Of a DNA stretch of 64,000 bases, positions 1 to 12,051 are shown in pieces (within the stretch, counting starts at the first letter, position 1; each line of letters begins with the position of its first letter). The position numbers were made by a program, and so were the translations under genes. The notes below the pieces were generated by a model. The model had not been told where the DNA came from and did not search any database. It saw nothing but the letters and a program-made list of their open reading frames with translations. Source of the DNA: Elmis aenea (Eukaryota > Arthropoda > Insecta > Coleoptera > Elmidae); the NCBI GenBank assembly GCA_947652605.1, contig OX393577.1:52476108-52540107 (forward strand), given 5' to 3'.

Positions 1-2798
1 GTTAATTAAAAACATTTTAAAGTGTCACTTATATTTTAAATAAAACGCAATATTAAAATGCGCCTATTTTATTAACTATAAACAATAAAAATGTAAATCG
101 CGTTTTATTTTACATATTTAGAGCAAGTGTTATCGTTTCGAAACGTTTATGAGTAATACTAACATTCTTCAAAAACGCAACACTAAACAAGAATTGCTTA
201 GAAACGGCCGTGGATGCAAACAAATGGTACAGATAGTCAAATCGATATTACCAACTAGTATTGCACCGCGTACATCCCGCATGTTTTTGTAATGTATTTT
301 TTAGATAAGGAGGTAATTTTATTATTGTCCACATAATTTTTAAATAAATTAAATATTTGTACAACATGGAAAAAAATTTATAAATTTGAATTTTCAAAAT
401 TTTGAAAAGCGTCATTTTATTACCAGTTTTTAATATATTTTTTTTAAGGGTATAGTTTAGGTTAAGTAAGCAAATTTTCTAAAGTTTTAAGACGAAATAC
501 CTCAAGAATTGGTTTTTTTAAATTTTGGAATTTGGAACCCCGCACACAATTAAGTTTTTGTAACATATTGACACACTTTTTATTTTGTTTTAACAATTAC
601 CTAAGAGGAGTTGATATTTTAGCAGTGTATTCGTATAACAAAGCACACAAATACACAAAATATTCATTAATTGCAGTAAATTATCATTTGTTGGCGCTCA
701 AAAACAAGTGCAGATTTTTGAAATTTTGAATAATAATTGTTTACAAGACGTACATTTTCCTTTTTAAGCTAAAAATTGACTAATTTGGTAATGTTGTTGC
801 TAAAGCACAGAAATGAATCGCTTATCCGGATGCGATGGTATATTTTTGTCGGACTGCGTACGGGTCCGTTATTTTCAAAAAATGGCAAAATTTAATAGAT
901 GAATATTACACCATTAGATATATCTATCATGGTAATATTATGCTTGTTAAATTAAACTTAATTCAGTTATTGTAATTTTTGCATCCTAACGAATCCGTAT
1001 AATCGAGTTTACAATCATGGGCGTCTACAGAAAATTTTCCAGGAGGGGCAAAGCATGGAGACAAATAATAATATATGTAACTTTTATGATTGGTTTTTAC
1101 AAGTACATACTTTCAAATATTTCATTTTTACTCGATTCCAGTGGTCAAGTGCCCCATTTGCCCCCCCCTTCCCCTGCGGACGCCCATGTATATATTTGTT
1201 CACTGTTCGGCGACTTTTAGTAAATAAAAAATTACATGGAATTCTAAATAATTACCTTGGTTTCTTTCGTTTTTCATAATAACTCGATAAAGGCCTTGTT
1301 ACCGGTTTAGTTGTATAAAAATTCTTCATCGCACCAAGTCGGGGCCTCGCCAGGAAGCTCGTCGTGGCGGGCCTTTGCTTCTTAGCGGTACTCCCGTCAA
1401 AGTTATTGTACATCTTCAACAGTTGCAGGCAAAATGCCAGAAGATGAAGTTAAACATCCTTTTATAACTTCGGCCGATCAATTTTTGTTTGTGGTGATGC
1501 TCGCTGATATGCTGCAAATATTGCAGCCGACAAACTAAACTCTTAACATCGAAAACGATTCCTATTGCCCCATTGATTTAGATTTTACATATATCGGAAC
1601 TTTTCACGTTTTTTTTTGTAAAATTCTATTGTAATTTAAAATAAAAAGGTACATGTATTAGTAAACAAAATTTAGTTTGATTAGTAGTTTCAAAATTAAT
1701 TTCAACTGTCCTTAAGAGCTTAAGACAATATAAATAAGGATAACTAACATTTTTTAAACTTCTTAAGTTATATTTGCATGAAGCAATAAGCAAATTGGTT
1801 GACAATCTAGACTTGAGAGGGTTTACTATCCAACCTAATATATTTTACTTAACTTATTACATTTCCAGCATAGGGATCTCGCTTATTATATGAGATACAG
1901 GTTTGTTTAAATTAGTTGACTTATTCCTTAGTATGAGAGAAGCCACAATCAATTTCTTAAAGTACAAAATTGCTCGAGCTTTAGATGTTATAGCAAAAAT
2001 TATGAAAATGTCGAATTTCTTTTTTCTAATAACTGTTTTGTCTTAATCATTAAATCAATTTTATTTGTACCTTCTGGGGTACTTTTTTTATGTAGAATGT
2101 AACTATTATCTTAGATTTTTTTCATCACTTTTCATTTTTGAGATATAACCTCTAACTTTATTTTTTCTTATGGACCGTCAAGTTGGCTTTGGAATAGTTC
2201 GATGTGCTTTTTTTTCCTCTTTCTAACGATAAATCACAATATGTTATCACAAAAAAATCACAGAAAATTGCTTTGAAAATATCAAAAGTGGCACACGTTA
2301 AAATGTATTTTGTACGATGATGAAAATTCATTTTTTCATACAATGGAGTTTGCAAATTAAAAAAAGAACGCGTTTTTGTAAGTTTTTTTACAAATACTGC
2401 TACATTTTTTTATCTATTGTGGATAATTTGATCACTAATAACCGTTTTATTTTAAAAGCTTTAAAGGACCCAACGGAATAGAACTAGTATTTTTGTTGTA
2501 AAAAATTTATTTAGTTACATTATCAAGACAACACAAATCGAAGCAAGATGAGATATTCAACGATTATTTTGACCAACTGTAAGTTCATAAAGCGCCGTAC
2601 AAACCTGTGCTAAGCGTGTCGAGAGATTTGAAAATATCGCTTTTCCAAAGTCACGAGATACCTACGTTCGTTCCGTAGTAATTTAAGTAGATGTTTCCAA
2701 TTTATACACCTAGTTTTTATATTTTAACTAAAACCATTGATTGATTATAAGACACACAGGGTGTTCCAAATCGACACTCAACGTGGGAATCTCGTTTA
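1..2798. other. non-coding stretch, no gene recognised
   Basis: AT-rich sequence with only short scattered open frames, none with a recognisable domain. A GC-richer patch at about 1320-1540 is listed separately. The last 50 bases (from about 2757) begin like the CAGGGTGTTCCAAAT terminus of the foldback elements found elsewhere in the window, but no matching second end is visible. Confidence 0.6.
1255..1539. other. unrecognised GC-richer patch with short open frames on both strands
   Basis: This patch is less AT-rich than its surroundings. On the plus strand a 34-codon frame starts at 1435 (MPEDEVKHPF...) and ends at 1539. On the minus strand a frame of about 53 codons runs from 1413 to about 1255. 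I recognise neither product, and both are short enough to be chance. It could be an exon of a gene reaching out of the window, a retroposed fragment or conserved non-coding DNA. No function is claimed. Confidence 0.12.
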
Positions 2799-2806
2799 AC
2801 TTAACC

Positions 2807-3059
2807 CAGTGGTTTCCAACCTTTTTGTACATCCGTCCCCCTTTTTCATAAAAAAAATTGCACCCCCCTCACTTTTCGTAACAATCTAATTTCATAAATA
2901 TTGTTCTGATATAATAATTTTAATGGGCTACAATGCTACAAAACAATCTTCTGTATAAATAAAGTTCTTTTTGTTTGTTTGTATTCAAAAATGATATTTT
3001 GGTAACAGCTGCGCTCCCTTTTTGCAATAGTCTCGCGCCCCCCAGGTTGGAAAACACTG
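2807..3059. mobile_element. hAT-type MITE (CAGTGGTTTCCAACC ends)
   Basis: The element starts CAGTGGTTTCCAACCTTTTT and ends with the imperfect inverted complement (GGTTGGAAAACACTG). Flanking 8-mers ACTTAACC (2799-2806) and GCTTAACC (3060-3067) differ at one base and are a likely target-site duplication of the length typical of hAT elements. Runs of C near both ends resemble the classic CAGTGGTTCTCAACC class of hAT MITEs. There is no transposase. Interior frames on the minus strand are not recognisable. Confidence 0.7.
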
Positions 3060-3475
3060 GCTTAACCGTTAACCCCCAAAACCCATTAGCGCTCAGCGTC
3101 CTCACTTGAGGACGAGCATATTTTTGCTCTGAAACGTTTTTCTTACTCCTCGTATTCTATAAGTTTTGATTTTATTCGTCACATTAAGTACCGATTTAGA
3201 CAGGCCTAGTTTGAATACCGCTTGAGCGACACTAGTTCGTATTAGACGGATTTTGAGTTACCGAAAACTATGCATTATGTTTTTTTTTCTAGTTACAAAA
3301 CTTCATGCAAGTGATTGTTATAGTTATAATGATAAAAGTTACCAAATTATATTAAGACAAATTTTGCATAGTCTGTTCATATTATTTTGAATTGGTACAA
3401 TTATACATATTCTAATGTCTCTGTCCTCAATGAGGATTATAGGCAATTGTAACATATTTTTAAATGAGGGCCCAG

Positions 3476-3672
3476 CAGAGGCGGATTTAACGGCGGGAGC
3501 ACTGGGCGCGCGCCCTGGGCCCCGACTTCTGAAGGGGCCCGCAAAACCCCACCTTCATTTATTGAAATATATGGTTTACAAGTATTTTTATTTTCGCTGT
3601 CTCTCTCTTTTTTTAAGGGGCTCAATATTTTGTTCTGCGCCCGGGGCCTTAACCGACTTTAATCCGCCTCTG
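3476..3672. mobile_element. hAT-type MITE with perfect 8-bp target duplication
   Basis: A 197-bp element with terminal inverted repeats CAGAGGCGGATTTAA / TTTAATCCGCCTCTG. It is bounded by the identical 8-mer GGGCCCAG at 3468-3475 and 3673-3680. The interior is GC-rich next to each end and AT-rich in the middle. The 8-bp duplication and CAG...CTG termini indicate mobilisation by a hAT transposase. Non-coding. Confidence 0.88.
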
Positions 3673-4819
3673 GGGCCCAGCCTTATCTTTTGAGAACACC
3701 TTTGTTGCAATGTATTTGTTTGTGCTAGGTTTTATTGAGATTGCTTTTATCTCTAAAAAAAAAACTAATTTTTAACTGATTTATTCTTTAGATAAATTAC
3801 GTATTTAGGTTTTCAGTACAAGACAAGCTACAGACTTTTTACATTGAAAGTATAGCATTTATGTGACGTGTTATGTTTATGCTTTTGCTATTTAACAAAT
3901 CAAAGTAAGCGATAATCATTCATAAATAAAATAAATACAGATTAGTTTTTGATAATGAAGTAACAAGTGTTGTAATTTCTTTTTATAAAAAACAGGATAA
4001 ATTGCAATTGCTCATGTCCTCACCAGTTACCTCTTTAGCTAAGGTTCCGAAATATATCGTATTATAGAAAAGAAGAACAATCAAATACGTTGCCGGATAA
4101 AAAAAATTAAAGCAAAGCCACAGACCTTTTGTGAAAAATGCATAATTGTGCATTAGATGTTTTCCAAAATATCATTAACAAAATAGTTCCATTATTTGAT
4201 TCCTAAATAAATTATTATTTCAGGATTTTCGTTCCTAGTAAATAGTTTTTCACGTTTTTTTGTACTGTAAGCCAATAAATTAAATTTATGGATCATTGTA
4301 TATTATATTTAACATGTTATTTTATCATTATCAATAAATGTAAACTCTTTCTGTGACAGCTAACTCCCGAAACTCAATGTTGTTATTTGTTTTTATCGAT
4401 ATTCAAGTAAAATTTCATACTTTTACCTCTTCTGAACTACCAACAGAGAAGGACCGTTAACTTTGGGGGCCCTGGACTTATATTGTTTGAGGGCCTACCC
4501 AATTAACCCAAAGTTAGGTTAGCTGTGGCGACTAATTCGTTTGAAGAAACTGTTTTTTACCCTTTTTAAATAGGATAAATTATGGGCAACAGACATTGTA
4601 GAACTTTTTTATTTTATTTGATACACTTGGATATCGAAACTTTGATATACAGTAATAATAAAAAAAGTTTTGTACACATTACAAACATCAAACATAGATA
4701 AGAAATAAAATGTATTAGGTGTTACTTTTAGTAACAAACAAAAAATCGAAACAACAAAGTCCCAGGTCAAGAATAAAGACTAAGAAAAATAAAATAAATA
4801 AAACGCTTTATATATTATA

Positions 4820-6055
4820 CAGGGTGTTTCACTTTTCGATGGGCCACTATTTCTATCTCCGTAAATAATGAAGATACAAGGTTGGTTAAATGGGACAAAA
4901 GTTAGCTATTTAGGTGTGTATTTCAAACCAGATGTTTTGTTTAAAAATCCCATGGCTTGCGTGATATAACGAAAAAACCGAAATCGATCAAAATTTTTAA
5001 ACTTAAATATCTCGGCTATTGTTGCGAATACACAAAAACGTCACAGGATTTATTTTTTTTTGTAAATTCTGTTGTCTATAAGGTGGCGATAGTCAATTTT
5101 TTTTAAATAAATTACCGTGCGAGATATTTGACAAAACACTTTTTTTTAAATGGCTGTCGTAGTAGGTGATGACTTAGATTTAAAGATATTTTTTTTATTT
5201 TTATAATGATATAATATTTTGTATATCTATTTTCAAAAATAAGCGAAATAACCTAAAAAAATGCAAAATCATAAGATAAAAATCAAGGTTGCCATGGAAA
5301 AAAAAACAATAACCGACTTCAATTGTTTTATTTCAACCCTTGCTTGTTTATTATAATAATTGTGTCAACTGGAAATAATGTAAATCGACATATGTAGATA
5401 TTTTAAATCATGTTTTGCTAATGTCATAGTTAAGAGGTATAAACTACATTCATGTTATGGCTATTAGTATGATTATTTTCATTTCGCATTACATTTGTTG
5501 TAATATTCCTGTTAATTGAGTGACATAATAGACAAGCAAAGCTCGAAATAAAACAATTGAAGTCGGTTTTTGTTTTTACCATGGCAACCTTGATTTTTAT
5601 CTTAAGATTTTGCATTTTTTTAGGTTATTTCGCTTATTTTTGAAAATAGATATACAAAATATTATATCATTGTAAAGAGAAAAAAATTATCTTTAAATCT
5701 AAATCATCACCTACTACGACTGCCATTTAAAAAAAAGTTGTTTTGTCAAATATCTCGCACGGTAATTTATTTCAAAAAAATTGACTATCGCCATCTTAGA
5801 CAACAAAATTTACAACAAATTTTTCCTTTGACGTTTTTGTGTATTCGCAACAATAGCCGAGATATTTAAGTTTAAAAATTTTGATCGATTTCGGTTTTTT
5901 CGTTATATCACGCAAGCCATGGAATTTTTAAACAAAACAAGATCTGGCTTGAGATACACACCTAAATAGCTAACTTTTGTCCCATTTAACCAACCTTGTA
6001 TTTTCATTATTTACGGAGATAGCAATAGTGGCCCATCGAAAAGTGAAACACCCTG
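4820..6055. mobile_element. foldback element, TA-CAGGGTGTTTC ends, arms about 500-600 bp
   Basis: A near-perfect long palindrome. The sequence from CAGGGTGTTTCACTTTTCG at the left returns as its reverse complement ending CACCCTG at 6055, with a TA dinucleotide on both sides. The arms pair through most of the element, for example CCATGGCAACCTTGAT near 5580 against its complement near 5287. They leave a central non-paired section around 5340-5520. There is no open frame of note. The termini and TA flanks match the other CAGGGTG foldbacks in this window, suggesting mobilisation by a TA-targeting transposase (inference). Confidence 0.85.
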
Positions 6056-6819
6056 TATAATGTAAGTATTTTCAACAGGTACCTACATTTTATTAAAGAG
6101 AACTCCTCTGCATTTTTGCGCTGCATATTCTTCTATTTGATCATCAGTCATCACATTGTTATTCTTTGGTTAAATCATAGTTAATGTTTTTATGCTTATT
6201 TTTCAAAATGGCGTTTCATGCGCGTGTTTAAAATATATGAACGATCAAAGCGTTCTTAAAAAATATTTTTACTTTTTTTACTTAATCATATGTAACTCTT
6301 TTCACAAGAATTCAAGATAGTTGAGACAAACATTTCACTAAAAAAAAATAACTTTTTTAACATACTAAAATATGAAAAAAATTGCTCTAGATGTTTTCGA
6401 AAAGTTTTCAAAATTTAAAATTTTTGAAATAATTTCGTTATTTTAAATTTTACCATAAAGTTATAAAGGTTTGTTATAGATCCCAACATAGACATTTTTT
6501 ATCTTTTACCGTTTTCGTGTAATTTTGGATTGTCGTTTCAACTTAAACACCTTGTATATTAGTTATTATTTGAAAAATTAAATAATTGCACGCACTTTAC
6601 AGAACACTTTTAAAGGCTCCATCCTCTATCGATAACTACCTACTATTAAAAATGTACATTTTTAACGTCTGGTACATACACATACACGGACGTTATCGCG
6701 AAAATAGTCAAAACGGATTCAGGGGACCTTAAAACATGTATATCCGTCGAAATCTGGAATTCGAACATTTTCACGATCACAATACTTTTTCATGCTACGT
6801 ATGGCGAAAGTAAAAATGT

Positions 6820-7180
6820 GGACATTGTATTTGAAGAAAAAAAAGAGTTTTGGTGGTCTGAAGTTGCATTTAAAAGTTTGGACACCCTGTTAACAATGTA
6901 TCAATTGCAAAAATTTTAGTATGAGCTCCGAGGCTTCGTCTGCTATAAAAATAGCATAATCGAATAACCTTTAAAATCCAAAAATGCAATAAAAAGTAGG
7001 CCATTGAATTTGAAATAAGAAAGTAGATGTCAAATGCCGGTATTTCCGGAAGTGCCTCCATCTTGAAAATATTTTCATTAAACCGATCATAGCCATTATG
7101 GCCAACCAAAATTTCAAATCGTTACCCTTTTCCATTCTCCGTATAAGTACTAATTCTAATGCACGGACCCAACCAATTTT
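6820..7180. mobile_element. solo fragment of the 24.6-26.4 kb foldback family
   Basis: The segment from GGTGGTCTGAAGTTGCATTT (about 6850) through GGACACCCTG to CATCTTGAAAATATTTTCATT (about 7062) follows the right arm of the large foldback at 24570-26423 in the same order. It includes the internal CACCCTG junction. Only one arm is present here, so this is a truncated copy. The remaining 6056-6819 sequence shows no gene. Confidence 0.65.
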
Positions 7181-7210
7181 GTCGGTACGTCGAGCAGCAA
7201 GTTGCAAAAT

Positions 7211-8059
7211 ACGCCAACAATTAAAGTAGGCTTAATCGCTTTTCAAATACAGTTTACATAGGCGGTCCTAATGTCACTGTTTCGATGGGTTATCCTGGTT
7301 GCTATGTAGGGCCAGATCCAGAACTCTTTTAGCGCCCTGGGTAAGAATAGGAAACTACAACCATTTATTAGAGTTTTGAATTAACTACAGCGTCTATTTT
7401 GATATTCTTTTGTGCAATAATTACTGATCACACAAAGTGAATGTAAATCCTCGGATTTGTTTATGAATTTGAGTAATTATCTCTTTTAAGTGAATTTTAT
7501 ATTCATTTATATTTTGCATGCAGAACTACAGCAAGTGGAATTTATTTCAATTTATTATATTACCGTAGCGTATATCAACACAATATATAACATTATTTCA
7601 AAAAAATTTGCACATCTATGACTTCTTCGATAAACAAGTTTTTTTTTTTAACTACATAGCTACTGAATTGGCACCATTTGGTTTTATTCCAAATTATTCT
7701 CGTTTTTCGTTTATATGTTACTTTTGGTAATATATAACAGAGTATTAAACCAGTTTATTCAAAATAATTTGATCCATTAAATTTTGCTTAAAAAAATGCT
7801 TAACACAAAAAGACTGCATCCCAAAAAAACGAAAAGTGAAAAATTCGTACATGAATCTCTTTTAACAGTGCAATGCCAACGGCAGAAAAATCAGGGCGCG
7901 CTGTTTCGCTTAAACTTAAAAGGAGTTGCTTAAAGCAGTCGACGATAAAGGTCTTTCTTTGAAATCGGACATTTTGACTATTATTACATCAAAAGCATTG
8001 CAAAGTTTATTTTTTGTACAGCTTATTTCTTGAATAAAAAAAAAGGCTTTTCACCAGTA
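7211..8059. other. non-coding stretch downstream of the zinc-finger gene
   Basis: AT-rich, no recognisable open frame, RNA gene or transposon terminus. On the minus strand it lies downstream of the decayed zinc-finger relics and may contain the 3' UTR or poly(A) region of that gene, but no signal can be chosen with confidence. Confidence 0.5.
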
Positions 8060-8499
8060 TGTTTCATAGAAATGTTTATTTCGGTTCTACATACAAAATG
8101 CTTTTTACAAATGTCACATTTATGTAGTTTCTTATAAATATGTTTCCATTTGAGCACTTAAATTAATAATTAGAAACAAACATTTCTCACAAACGTCACA
8201 TTTATATTTATATTTCTCACCAATGAGTGTTCATATCAATACTTAAACTGGTTTTTCACATACATCACATTTTTATGGTTCTTCACTAGTGTGTGTACAC
8301 CCGTATGAACCTTTAAAAGCTGACGCAACTGAAAAATTAATCATATAGTTGTTCACCATTTTGTAATATCATATGTTTATGTAAACTACTACTATAACTA
8401 AACTATTTCTCACAAACGTCACATTTATATGGTTTTACACCAATGTGTGTTCTCATATGAACATTTAGGTAAATGATCTCGTTGATTAAAACATTTCTG
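8060..8499 (-). pseudogene. decayed C2H2 zinc-finger relics beyond the stop of the poly-finger gene
   Basis: The finger-coding periodicity continues past the stop codon of the upstream reading frame. The minus strand at about 8400-8499 still reads like linker plus finger (consensus TGTGTTCTCATATGAACATT on the plus strand), with further recognisable C2H2 pieces around 8050-8300. These are separated by small deletions, frameshifts and stops. Cys-coding CACATTTAT and His-coding GTGTGT blocks recur at irregular spacing, unlike the strict 84-bp spacing of the intact array. This is the eroded 3' end of the same finger array, no longer translated with it. Confidence 0.75.
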
Positions 8500-11400
8500 T
8501 CAAACATCACATTTATATGGTTTTACACCAATGTGTGTTCTCATATGAATATTTAAATGATCACGTTGATTAAAACATTTCTGACAAACATCACATTTAT
8601 ATGATTTTTCACTAGTGTGTGTTCTCATATGAACATTTAAATAACCACGTTGATTAAACCATTTCTGACAAACATCACATTTATATGGTTTTACGCCAGT
8701 GTGTGTTCTCATATGAACATTTAAATGATCATGTTTATTAAAACATTTCTGACAAACATCACATTTATATGATTTTTCGCCAGTGTGCGTTCTCATATGA
8801 ACATTTAAATAACCACGTTGATTAAAACATTTCTGACAAACATCACATTTATATGATTTTTCACCAGTGTGTGTTCTCAAATGAACATTTAAATTACTAC
8901 TGTGATTAAAACATTTCTGACAAACATCACATTTATATGGTTTTACACCAGTGTGTGTTCTCATATGAACATTTAATTGTTGACGTCGATTAAAACATTT
9001 CTGACAAACATCACATTTATATGATTTTTCACCAGTGTGTGTTTTCATGTGAACTCGTAAACTATTACTTTGGTTAAAACATTTCTGACAAACATCACAT
9101 TTATATGATTTTTCACCAGTGTGTGTTCTCAAATGAACATTTAAATTACTACTGTGATTAAAACATTTCTGACAAACATCACATTTATATGATTTTTCAC
9201 CAGTGTGTGTTTTCATGTGAACTCGTAAACTATTACTTTGGTTAAAACATTTCTGACAAACATCACATTTATATGATTTTTCACCAGTGTGTGTTCTCAT
9301 ATGAACATTTAAATGACCACGTTGATTAAAACATTTCTGACAAACATCACATTTATATGATTTTTCACCAGTGTGTGTTCTCATATGAACATTTAAATTA
9401 CTACTGTGATTAAAACATTTCTGACAAACATCACATTTATATGATTTTTCACCAGTGTGTGTTCTCATATGAACTTTTAAATGATCAAGTCGATTAAAAC
9501 ATTTCTGACAAACATCACATTTATATGATTTTTCGCCAGTGTGCGTTCTCATATGAACATTTAAAGAACCACGTTGATTAAAACATTTCTGACAAACATC
9601 ACATTTATATGATTTTTCGCCAGTGTGTGTTCTCATATGAACACGTAAACTATTACTGTGGCTAAAAGATTTCTGACAAACATCACATTTACATGATTTT
9701 TCAACAGTGTGTGTTCTCATATGATCATTTAAATTACTACTGTAATTAAAACATTTCTGACAAACATCACATTTGTATGGTTTTACACCAGTGTGTGTTC
9801 TCATATGAACTTTTAAATGATCAAGTCGATTAAAACATTTCTGACAAACATCACATTTATATGATTTTTCGCCAGTGTGCGTTCTCATATGAACATTTAA
9901 ATGACTACGTTGATTAAAACATTTCTGACAAACATCACATTTATTTGATTTTTCACCAGTGTGTGTTCTCATATGAACATTTAAATTACTACTGTGATTA
10001 AAACATTTCTGACAAACATCACATTTATATGGTTTTACACCAGTGTGTGTTGTCATATGACCTCGTAAACTATTACTGTGACTAAAACATTTCTGACAAA
10101 CATCACACTTATATGATTTTTCACCAGTGTGTGTTCTCATATGACCTCGTAAACTATTACTGTGACTAAAACATTTCTGACAAACATCACATTCATATGA
10201 TTTTTCACCAGTGTGTGTTCTCATATGAACATTTAAATTACTACTGTGATTAAAACATTTCTGACAAACATCACATTTATATGGTTTTACACCAGTGTGT
10301 GTTCTCATATGAACATTTAATTGTTGACGTTGATTAAAACATTTCTGACAAACATCACATTTATATGATTTTTCACCAGTGTGTGTTTTCATGTGAACTC
10401 TTAAACTATTACTTTGGTTAAAACATTTCTGACAAACATCACATTTATTTGATTTTTCACCAGTGTGTGTTCTCATATGAACATTTAAATTACTACTGTA
10501 ATTAAAACATTTCTGACAAACATTACATTTATATGATTTTTTACCAGTGTGTGTTCTCATATGAACATTTAAATGATCACGTTGATTAAAACATTTCTGA
10601 CAAACATCACATTTATATGATTTTTCACCAGTGTGTGTTCTCATATGAACATTTAAATGATCACGTTGATTAAAACATTTCTGACAAACATCACATTTAT
10701 TTGATTTTTCACCAGTGTGTGTTCTCATATGAACATTTAAATTACTACTGTAATTAAAACATTTCTGACAAACATTACATTTATAAGATTTTTCACCACT
10801 GTGTGTTCTCATATGAACATTTAAATGATCACGTTGATTAAAACATTTCTGACAAACATCACATTTATATGATTTTTCACCGGTGTGTGTTCTCACATGA
10901 ACATTTAAATTACCACTTTGTTTAAAACGTTTCTGACAAACATCACATTTATATGATTTTTGACCAGTGTGTGTTCTCATATGAACTTTTAAATAACCAA
11001 GTCGATTAAAACATTGCTGACAAACATCACATATATATGATTTTTGACCAGTGTGTGTTCTCATATGAACTTTTAAATAACCAAGTCGATTAAAACATTT
11101 CTGACAATCATCACATTTATATGATTTTTCACCAGTGTGTGTTCTCATAAGAACTCGTAAACTATTACTTTTGTTAAAACATTTCTGACAAACATCACAT
11201 TTGCATAGTTTTTCACCAGTGCATGTCTTCATATAAACATTGCGATCGCCCCTGCCTCTATAACATTTCTCACAAATGTCACATTTATATGGCTTTTTAC
11301 TAGCCTGTCTGCTCATATGAACATTTCGGTTTGACTTACATTTAAAATGTTTATTACAAATTTTACAAGTATATACTTTGTTTTCCTTTCTTCTCACCTG

Positions 11401-11964
11401 CCTCTTCAAATATTTTACTTCATGTAAATTTTTATCATCGTTTTCACCTTTTGTCTCTATAATTTCACTTGTTTGTTTCAATTTTAAATCGCATGCTTCT
11501 GTACCTGACGTTAATACATCTGACACGATATTGAGGTCATTAATATCATTTATAATTATAATACTGTTTTCTAGTATAGAATCTAATTTATTTAAGTATT
11601 TTCTTTCTGCACTTTCATCAATCATTTCTGTTGCTCTATTAACTCTGTTATCATTGTTATCAGCATCCGTAATAATAATATTCGTAATGTTTTGTAGATT
11701 GTCATTAGATTCTAATGGTTCTTCTTTTATTTCTAGTTTTTCAATATCATCTAAGTTTTTAATTTCAGCGGTTAAAAACTCTTGTTTTAGTTGAAAAATG
11801 TTACTACTCGAATGTCCATATTTGTGATTTATTACATTGATTTGTAAATTACATTCTTCTAGCTCCAACTTCATTGTTTCCTCTTTTTCTTCTCTTACAC
11901 ACTTTTTATGTTGTATTGGTTCTTCAGATTTATAGTAATTGGTGGTATTCAAAGTTGACTCCAT
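8500..11964 (-). CDS. poly-C2H2 zinc-finger protein, 34 fingers, C-terminally truncated
   Basis: A 1154-residue frame from ATG at 11964. The frame extends 15 bases further to a GTG, but the ATG is preferred. The first ~190 residues are acidic and low in structure, with IKEEPLE, a motif common in the N-terminal regions of insect zinc-finger proteins. About 34 tandem 28-residue fingers follow (CxxC-x12-HxxxH, TGEKSY linkers). The first three are degenerate: finger 1 lacks the last His, finger 2 lacks both zinc His positions and finger 3 has Leu for the first His. The next 31 keep all four ligands. Recognition helices fall into few classes (QRDHLN, SSNLN, QSNSLR, RLDHLK, QRQQLN), implying recent 84-bp unit amplification or conversion. 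The frame ends inside finger 35 (KCDV then TGA) where all other copies have TGT (Cys). No introns are apparent. Likely a nuclear sequence-specific DNA-binding protein; orthology and target are unknown. Confidence 0.9.
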   Translation of the reverse strand: MESTLNTTNYYKSEEPIQHKKCVREEKEETMKLELEECNLQINVINHKYGHSSSNIFQLKQEFLTAEIKNLDDIEKLEIKEEPLESNDNLQNITNIIITDADNNDNRVNRATEMIDESAERKYLNKLDSILENSIIIINDINDLNIVSDVLTSGTEACDLKLKQTSEIIETKGENDDKNLHEVKYLKRQVRRKENKVYTCKICNKHFKCKSNRNVHMSRQASKKPYKCDICEKCYRGRGDRNVYMKTCTGEKLCKCDVCQKCFNKSNSLRVLMRTHTGEKSYKCDDCQKCFNRLGYLKVHMRTHTGQKSYICDVCQQCFNRLGYLKVHMRTHTGQKSYKCDVCQKRFKQSGNLNVHVRTHTGEKSYKCDVCQKCFNQRDHLNVHMRTHSGEKSYKCNVCQKCFNYSSNLNVHMRTHTGEKSNKCDVCQKCFNQRDHLNVHMRTHTGEKSYKCDVCQKCFNQRDHLNVHMRTHTGKKSYKCNVCQKCFNYSSNLNVHMRTHTGEKSNKCDVCQKCFNQSNSLRVHMKTHTGEKSYKCDVCQKCFNQRQQLNVHMRTHTGVKPYKCDVCQKCFNHSSNLNVHMRTHTGEKSYECDVCQKCFSHSNSLRGHMRTHTGEKSYKCDVCQKCFSHSNSLRGHMTTHTGVKPYKCDVCQKCFNHSSNLNVHMRTHTGEKSNKCDVCQKCFNQRSHLNVHMRTHTGEKSYKCDVCQKCFNRLDHLKVHMRTHTGVKPYKCDVCQKCFNYSSNLNDHMRTHTVEKSCKCDVCQKSFSHSNSLRVHMRTHTGEKSYKCDVCQKCFNQRGSLNVHMRTHTGEKSYKCDVCQKCFNRLDHLKVHMRTHTGEKSYKCDVCQKCFNHSSNLNVHMRTHTGEKSYKCDVCQKCFNQRGHLNVHMRTHTGEKSYKCDVCQKCFNQSNSLRVHMKTHTGEKSYKCDVCQKCFNHSSNLNVHLRTHTGEKSYKCDVCQKCFNQSNSLRVHMKTHTGEKSYKCDVCQKCFNRRQQLNVHMRTHTGVKPYKCDVCQKCFNHSSNLNVHLRTHTGEKSYKCDVCQKCFNQRGYLNVHMRTHTGEKSYKCDVCQKCFNKHDHLNVHMRTHTGVKPYKCDVCQKWFNQRGYLNVHMRTHTSEKSYKCDVCQKCFNQRDHLNIHMRTHIGVKPYKCDV

Positions 11965-12051
11965 TTTTTTTACTAACACAAAAATTATTTTGACGTGTAA
12001 TAAATAACGTTTGTAGTTTGTACGTTAACAATTCGTCGTTTGCATCTTAAT

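Noticed and set aside
6600..6790. Possible retroelement coding sequence near GGGGACCTTAAAACATG
   Set aside because: All frames are stopped within a few dozen codons and no reverse transcriptase or integrase motif could be read.
11378..11794. 138-codon plus-strand frame opposite the N-terminus of the zinc-finger gene
   Set aside because: It is the antisense shadow of the acidic N-terminal coding region (Ser/Ile/Phe-rich composition) and has no domain of its own.
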